From Colwellia sp. (GTDB lineage Bacteria > Pseudomonadota > Gammaproteobacteria > Enterobacterales > Alteromonadaceae): a stretch of 64,000 nucleotides of DNA. The notes beneath the pieces are model-generated. The model saw only the letters and a list, made by a program, of their open reading frames with translations, did not search any database and was not told where the DNA came from. Of this stretch, positions 58,972 to 64,000 are shown in pieces. The position numbers were made by a program, and so were the translations under genes. The DNA is taken from the NCBI GenBank assembly GCA_013215385.1, contig JABSOY010000012.1:62001-126000 (forward strand). Reading direction: 5' to 3'. Each line of letters starts with the position of its first letter. Within the stretch, counting starts at the first letter, position 1.

Positions 58972-59825
58972 TGAGCTCAGTTAACAAGGCTAATCAAAAA
59001 ATGACCACTCGTTACCAACAAGCTTTTGCACAACTGAATGAAAAAAATCAAGGGGCTTTTATTCCTTTTGTTACCATAGGCGATCCAAACCTTGAGCAGT
59101 CATTTGAAATAATTAAAGCATTAATTGATGCGGGTGCTGATGCATTAGAATTAGGCATTCCATTTTCGGACCCTAGTGCTGACGGCATTACCATTCAGAA
59201 GGCGGCATTACGCGCACTAAAATCAGGTGTAAACACTGATTCATGTTTAACTGTCTTAAATAAAGTTCGTGCTTACGCTCCTAATATTCCGATTGGTCTA
59301 TTACTTTACGGTAATTTAGTCTTTGCCCGTGGTCTTGATAACTTCTACCGAGATATGGCCGCTGTAGGTGTAGATTCGGTATTAATCGCCGATTTACCGC
59401 TACGTGAAAGCGCGCCATTTCGTGAAGCTGCTTGGAAAAATGGTATTTCGCCAATATTTATCGCGCCACCAAATGGTAGTGAAGACACATTAAAACAGGT
59501 TTCACAATATAGCCATGGTTACACTTACATATTAAGTCGTGCTGGAGTAACGGGTGTTGATGCTCCTAAAACTGCCTCAGCTGAAGAAACTAGCCCTGCT
59601 CACCATTTAGTTGCCACATTGAAAGAATACAATGCCGCCCCGGGAGTTATTGGTTTTGGTATTTCTAGCCCCGAACAAGTAAAGGCGGCCTTAGCAACAG
59701 GTGCAGCAGGAGCAATTAGTGGCTCAGCCGTCGTAAAAATTATTGAAAGCAACCTTGATAATAATCAGGCGATGTTAACTGCGTTAACTTCTTTTGTTCA
59801 GGAAATGAAAGCGGCAACAATTTAG
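58971..59825 (+). CDS. trpA: Tryptophan synthase alpha chain
   Basis: A 284-residue TIM barrel that releases indole from indole-3-glycerol phosphate and channels it to TrpB. The catalytic Glu is in [15 protein letters not shown] (near residue 61) with Asp in the same loop or nearby, and the phosphate loop is [13 protein letters not shown]. The ATG shares its A with the last base of trpB. It is the last gene of the operon. Confidence 0.97.
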   Translation: MSSVNKANQKMTTRYQQAFAQLNEKNQGAFIPFVTIGDPNLEQSFEIIKALIDAGADALELGIPFSDPSADGITIQKAALRALKSGVNTDSCLTVLNKVRAYAPNIPIGLLLYGNLVFARGLDNFYRDMAAVGVDSVLIADLPLRESAPFREAAWKNGISPIFIAPPNGSEDTLKQVSQYSHGYTYILSRAGVTGVDAPKTASAEETSPAHHLVATLKEYNAAPGVIGFGISSPEQVKAALATGAAGAISGSAVVKIIESNLDNNQAMLTALTSFVQEMKAATI

Positions 59826-59877
59826 TAGCCGTTATTGTATACCCCTCATTATTAAGTAAGCTGCAAGCAAGTAAAAA

Positions 59878-59911
59878 ATAAGACACTTAACAATTAAGCC
59901 AAGTGTCTTAT
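59878..59911. terminator. Hairpin between trpA and the M4 protease gene
   Basis: The stem ATAAGACACTT/AAGTGTCTTAT lies 55 bases after trpA and before the convergent protease gene. T runs on either side are short, so it is a weak or non-standard terminator for both. Confidence 0.6.
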
Positions 59912-59965
59912 CTATTACTTATATTGTCGACATACCATTAAGCGTAATGCTTGAAAGTACTTTCG

Positions 59966-62365
59966 TTATTTACAATCAGCGACTAAAGACCAAACTTGCC
60001 ATTGGCCTGAATTATCTGCTGGTGACTGATCTCGCGACCACCAATTTGCCTGATACTCTTTACCGTTTTGAGAAGCTTTATCGCCAGTATTATAAACGGT
60101 ACTTGCTGACCATGCTGCTGCTGAACAATTGCCCGTATCAGTACCATCGGCAACGGTTACTGTCTGATTGCGCGTAGCACTCAAACCTTCGACGTCCATT
60201 ACCGTTAACTGCACTTGATAACTTCCATCAATAGAGTAACTATGGCTTGGATTAACTAGTATGGAACTAGAGCCATCACCAAAATTCCAACTGTGGCTTA
60301 CAACCGCTTTATCATCAGAAGAGCTATCGCTAAAACCAACCGTTAAGTTATTTGCACTATGAGTAAAGTTAGCAATCGGGGCTTCATTCTCTATACCACC
60401 ATCACCTGAACACTCAGACTTTCTAGTCCAAACGTTTGTATATACATCAGGTTTAGCACCCGTTGACCACCAAATAGCTTGGTATTTATAACCGTTATAA
60501 CTCACTACATCACCTAGTGCATAACTTGATGAAACACTCCAAGAGCTTACGCCGTCACAACCAGTATTAGTATCCCCTGCAGACACTGACACTGTTTTAG
60601 TTTTCCTGTTAGTTAACCCTTCTGCATCGCTTACCGTTAACGAAACTGTGTAGCTTCCGTCTACGCTATAGCTATGATTCGGGTTTTTAGCTGAAGAGGT
60701 TGAATTATCACCAAAGTTCCATGCATAACCCACTACTCCTTTATCATCAGTTGAACTGTCAGAAAAACTCACAGCTAGTTTATCAGCTGAAAAGGTAAAA
60801 CCAGCTGTTGGCGCTTTATTTCCTGTAGTGCCACAACCCGAACCATCTTTTGCTCCACTGTTATTAACACCAACAGTTTCTAAAGACGTCACGACATCAT
60901 CAACACAATAACCTAAGCTTTTTGCTGAGTTATAAACGCCTTTACCAGCAGAGTCAAACGTGGCGTTAGCTGTCCAATAAGTTTGGTTGGCTTCAATGTA
61001 AACATCAAATGCTTTTCTAATATCCCAGCCTGCAGTAGTTGAAAGCAAGTAGAAAGCTCTGTTATAAACACCTGAGCTAAAATGTACATTCATACCCGAG
61101 GTGTAGCTACGCGTATGATCGATTGAACGGCCATCACGTGAAGGTACGTCCATATAGCGCATTGCGCCACTGCCCTTTTTAATTTTATCACCAATTTGCC
61201 AACTAAAATTACCATCGAGGTAAAAGCTAACAGCAGCGGCTGAAATATCTGAAAATGACTCATTCAAGCCACCCGATTGGTTCTCATAGCGTAAATTTGA
61301 ATTTTGTTGAGTAAAACCATGGCTGACTTCATGGGCGACAACGCCTAACCCCACGAGAGGATGAAAGGTATTTTTACCATCGCCGAATGTCATTTGTTGA
61401 CCATCCCAGAAGGCATTTTCATAATCACGGTCATAATGCACGCGCAGTTTTAATTTCTGGGTTAATGGTGCTGCGCCGTACCAGTCTTTAAACATATCAA
61501 AGGTGACTTGTCCAAAGGCATGAGCATCATTTAATGCAGAATAGCTACCATTGACTAAACGTGAAGTATTTTCATAACAAGGGAAGGTATGGACACTACC
61601 ACCACTTTTTTGATGATTCATATCGTAAGTGATTACGTTAGGACTATCTAACTGACAATTACTGCCACTACCTGTTACTTTGAAAGCTGAATACTTACCA
61701 TTAGGCCCATATGAATAACGGCCGGTACGTTCATTACCGCCTGGTCCTGTTCCATCGGCGAAGTTCATTCCTTCCCACTGGTCTAAAATTTCGCCAGTAT
61801 GAGCATCAATAAATAGATGAGGTCGTGACGGCGTTGAAGATGTATCTACATAAGAAATAAACCAGGCTAAATGAGCCGTATCTTTCGCATCTAACCAAAC
61901 ATAGAGTTTACTTTCGATGTTATATACGTCAGATTTAAGCAGCGAATGAGGCGCTTGCCCGAGAGCTTTATTTAAAGCATCATCAAGTGTTATTGTTGGT
62001 GTTGTTGAACTAAGGTCAGTATCAATGCCTGAAATATACTCACCGGTAATATTATAAAAGCTCCCATCAGCAGCTTGGTTAGCTGCAACACTGACACTAT
62101 ATACTTCTATGCCTTGATGATATTGAATGCTTTTTTTCTTAGGAACACCGGGCAAGTGCAGTTTTTTCTGCGTTCTTACAACAGAAGCAAAACCAGAGCT
62201 AACTATTGGCTTTGCAGAAAGTGCTAATAAAGCTTGCAGATCAACATTACGACTTGCAAGGGTAGCTTTATGTTCAACATTTATACGTTCAGCACTAAAG
62301 GCTTGGTTAGTAAGTAGCGTACTAACGATAGCGATGCTTAATGCTGTTTTTTTACAATGAGACAT
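59966..62365 (-). CDS. Secreted M4-family zinc metalloprotease with two PKD and two chitin-binding-like modules
   Basis: A 799-residue secreted preproenzyme of the vibriolysin/thermolysin type. Signal peptide about 1-24; FTP and PepSY propeptide to about 200; catalytic domain about 205-505 with HEVSH (near 344), the Glu zinc ligand in GGLNESFSD (near 368) and the proton-donor His in HFSSGVYN (near 427). A PKD domain (about 518-595), a CBM5/12-like domain (602-648, YNGYKYQAIWW), a second PKD (660-738) and a second CBM5/12-like domain (746-799, NGKEYQANWW) follow. It probably digests protein on chitin-rich particles. Confidence 0.94.
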   Translation of the reverse strand: MSHCKKTALSIAIVSTLLTNQAFSAERINVEHKATLASRNVDLQALLALSAKPIVSSGFASVVRTQKKLHLPGVPKKKSIQYHQGIEVYSVSVAANQAADGSFYNITGEYISGIDTDLSSTTPTITLDDALNKALGQAPHSLLKSDVYNIESKLYVWLDAKDTAHLAWFISYVDTSSTPSRPHLFIDAHTGEILDQWEGMNFADGTGPGGNERTGRYSYGPNGKYSAFKVTGSGSNCQLDSPNVITYDMNHQKSGGSVHTFPCYENTSRLVNGSYSALNDAHAFGQVTFDMFKDWYGAAPLTQKLKLRVHYDRDYENAFWDGQQMTFGDGKNTFHPLVGLGVVAHEVSHGFTQQNSNLRYENQSGGLNESFSDISAAAVSFYLDGNFSWQIGDKIKKGSGAMRYMDVPSRDGRSIDHTRSYTSGMNVHFSSGVYNRAFYLLSTTAGWDIRKAFDVYIEANQTYWTANATFDSAGKGVYNSAKSLGYCVDDVVTSLETVGVNNSGAKDGSGCGTTGNKAPTAGFTFSADKLAVSFSDSSTDDKGVVGYAWNFGDNSTSSAKNPNHSYSVDGSYTVSLTVSDAEGLTNRKTKTVSVSAGDTNTGCDGVSSWSVSSSYALGDVVSYNGYKYQAIWWSTGAKPDVYTNVWTRKSECSGDGGIENEAPIANFTHSANNLTVGFSDSSSDDKAVVSHSWNFGDGSSSILVNPSHSYSIDGSYQVQLTVMDVEGLSATRNQTVTVADGTDTGNCSAAAWSASTVYNTGDKASQNGKEYQANWWSRDQSPADNSGQWQVWSLVADCK

Positions 62366-62834
62366 TCTTCTTCTCCATTAATAGGTGATTATTATTTTTA
62401 GAATTAATAAGAAAAAGTAACCAGACTATAATAATCAATGAATTAAAGACAAAATGTCACATTAACCATCTGCAATCCGAATAATAAAATAACTTTACCT
62501 ATTCTTATTTACTTGATGTTTTATCGAGTATTTTTTAACCACTCGATCATTTGAGGATATCAAATAACACAAGAAAATAAACATTTTATTTACAATTTGG
62601 TTACATTAAGGCGGATTGCAAAGAGGGAATCTCAGATAGCTGCAAGATTATTAAGATGTTTCCCATAAAGTATTTAATAACAATTATTTTTAATGATATT
62701 TTTTAAATGAAAAAATTAACCTGTCCTTTCATAAATGAAGAAAACTAGTGAAACGACAGCTCGTAACTTTAGATAAAAATGAGCAAGGTTAATACATGAA
62801 TGACTTGTATTTAATAGGTTATAGAAGCAAATAA
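62366..62834. other. Intergenic region, no gene seen
   Basis: About 470 AT-rich bases between the M4 protease start and the glnS terminator. It should carry the protease promoter in the left-hand part, but I cannot place it firmly. I see no reading frame or RNA gene. Confidence 0.45.
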
Positions 62835-62867
62835 AAAGCCTCTATATACGATGTATATAGAGGCTTT
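62835..62867 (-). terminator. Intrinsic terminator of glnS
   Basis: The long stem AAAGCCTCTATATAC/GTATATAGAGGCTTT with a three-base loop is followed on the minus strand by a T run. It is about 20 bases after the glnS stop. Confidence 0.88.
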
Positions 62868-62889
62868 ATTTTAACAGGTTGTCGGTTTA

Positions 62890-64000
62890 TTAATTAGCCG
62901 TTTTAGCCCAAGTATCACGTAAGCCGACAGTTCGATTAAAAATAAGTTTATCACTTTTTACGTCTTTATTATCAAGACAGAAATAGCCCAAACGTTCAAA
63001 CTGAAATGCGTGCTCAGGTTTTGCATTCACTAAGGAGGGTTCTACTTTAGCTCCACTTATTGTAATTAATGAATCTTCATTAATTACGCTATTAAAGTCT
63101 TCTTCTGCCGCAGGGTTTGCTACGTTAAATAAACGATCATATAAGCGCACTTCTGCATCTAGAGATTGCTGTGCAGCAACCCAATGAATAACGCCTTTAG
63201 GTTTAGTGCCATCTGTTGGATTTTTTCCTAAAGTATCTTCATTATATGTACAATAAACCGTAGTAACATTACCATCACTGTCTTTATCGCATCGTGTTGC
63301 CGTTATTACATAAGCGCCACGTAAACGGACTGCTTTATCGATAACTAATCGTTTATATTTTTTATTTGCTTCTTCACGAAAATCTTCAGCTTCAATATAA
63401 AGCTCAGCCGCAAAAGGTACTATTCGTGTCCCCTGAGTTTCGTCGCTTGGATGGTTTTTTACCGTTAATTGTTCAACTTGATCAGCTGGATAGTTTTCTA
63501 TCACCAATTTAATAGGGTCAAGCACTGCCATAGCACGCGGTGCATTGTCATTTAAGTCTTCACGAATACAAGCTTCCAACACGCCAATTTCAACCGTGTT
63601 ATCCATTTTAGTTACACCAATGCGCTTAGTAAATTCACGCAGTGATCCTGGCGTGTAACCTCGACGACGAAAGGCAGCAATAGTTGGCATACGCGGGTCA
63701 TCCCAACCATTGACGAGATTTTCTTCAACAAGCATTTGTAATTTTCGTTTACTCAGCACAGTGTATTCAAGGTTTAAACGTGAAAACTCATACTGATGTG
63801 GTGTTACCTCAATGGATACATTTTCAAGTACCCAATCATATAATCGACGGTTATCTTGAAACTCTAACGTGCAAAGAGAATGAGTAATGCCTTCAATGGC
63901 ATCCGACAAACAATGGGTAAAATCGTACATTGGATAAATGCACCATTCATTACCTGTTTGATGATGGTGAGCAAAACGAACACGATAAAGAATAGGATCA
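62890..64000 (-). CDS. glnS: Glutamine-tRNA ligase (N-terminus beyond window)
   Basis: The frame is open to the right edge, giving about 370 residues of a protein that is normally about 550. The visible part begins [20 protein letters not shown], then [20 protein letters not shown] and a class I KMSKS-like position SKRKLQ. The rest is the two-barrel anticodon-binding region that distinguishes GlnRS from GluRS, with [10 protein letters not shown] near the end. A terminator follows. An internal Met at 63930 is not the start. Confidence 0.96.
   Translation of the reverse strand, partial: DPILYRVRFAHHHQTGNEWCIYPMYDFTHCLSDAIEGITHSLCTLEFQDNRRLYDWVLENVSIEVTPHQYEFSRLNLEYTVLSKRKLQMLVEENLVNGWDDPRMPTIAAFRRRGYTPGSLREFTKRIGVTKMDNTVEIGVLEACIREDLNDNAPRAMAVLDPIKLVIENYPADQVEQLTVKNHPSDETQGTRIVPFAAELYIEAEDFREEANKKYKRLVIDKAVRLRGAYVITATRCDKDSDGNVTTVYCTYNEDTLGKNPTDGTKPKGVIHWVAAQQSLDAEVRLYDRLFNVANPAAEEDFNSVINEDSLITISGAKVEPSLVNAKPEHAFQFERLGYFCLDNKDVKSDKLIFNRTVGLRDTWAKTAN

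Noticed and set aside
62470-62620. Nine-base inverted copies (TGCAATCCG / CGGATTGCA) about 130 bases apart upstream of the M4 protease gene
   Set aside because: Short arms and a long gap make chance likely; I see no link to a known regulator.
1-64000. CRISPR arrays, prophage genes, restriction-modification or toxin-antitoxin pairs
   Set aside because: No regularly spaced repeats, phage structural genes or recognisable defence genes were found on either strand.

Overview
The window is a compact, low-GC stretch of a gammaproteobacterial chromosome. Gene content and order point to the order Alteromonadales, most likely Colwellia or a close psychrophilic marine relative. That is inferred from protein character and synteny, not from a database match. 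Blocks familiar from E. coli are kept: ybgC-tolQRAB-pal-cpoB-tRNA-Lys-nadA, ruvC-ruvA-ruvB near aspS, cmoA-cmoB, seqA-pgm with ybfF-ybfE-fldA-fur, ycgL-ycgN, and rluB-scpB-scpA-yciO-rnm beside the trp operon.

Layout. 1-7.2 kb is accessory: an HD-GYP sensor cut by the left edge, a decayed IS200-like transposase, an 8-bp tandem repeat, and a NarL-type two-component system divergent from a DUF4405-like membrane protein. 7.6-19.4 kb is housekeeping, mostly on the minus strand: tRNA-Ser, nadA, tRNA-Lys with a duplicated 3' end, Tol-Pal, Ruv and aspS. 19.5-29.8 kb mixes a triple solute-binding-domain diguanylate cyclase, cmoAB, an orphan periplasmic binding protein, dgt, a VOC protein, a eukaryote-like kinase and an unrecognised anchored coiled-coil protein. 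29.8-37.7 kb carries a branched-chain 2-oxoacid dehydrogenase operon (E1a, E1b, E2), astE, pgm and seqA. 37.8-44 kb carries ybfF, a DUF2788 protein, ybfE, fldA, a DUF4442 protein, fur and pntAB. 44.2-52.6 kb carries an orphan sugar-type binding protein, ycgN, a lytic transglycosylase, ycgL, rnd, rluB, scpBA, yciO and rnm.

52.6-59.9 kb is a complete trpEGDCFBA operon with a classical attenuator. Its leader peptide has three consecutive Trp codons. A second Trp-rich mini-ORF lies between the attenuator and trpE. The window ends with a secreted M4 metalloprotease bearing two PKD plus chitin-binding-like modules, then glnS cut by the right edge.

I see no CRISPR array, prophage, intact insertion sequence, rRNA operon or defence island. 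The most unusual signals are the double Trp leader, the tandem duplication of the tRNA-Lys 3' end, a plus-strand terminator with no gene in front of it, a DWG-type kinase with an unknown C-terminal region, and sensor proteins that recruit solute-binding domains in unusual arrangements. Several start codons were moved from the longest possible reading frame on the basis of Shine-Dalgarno (SD) position and family length; each is explained in its entry.
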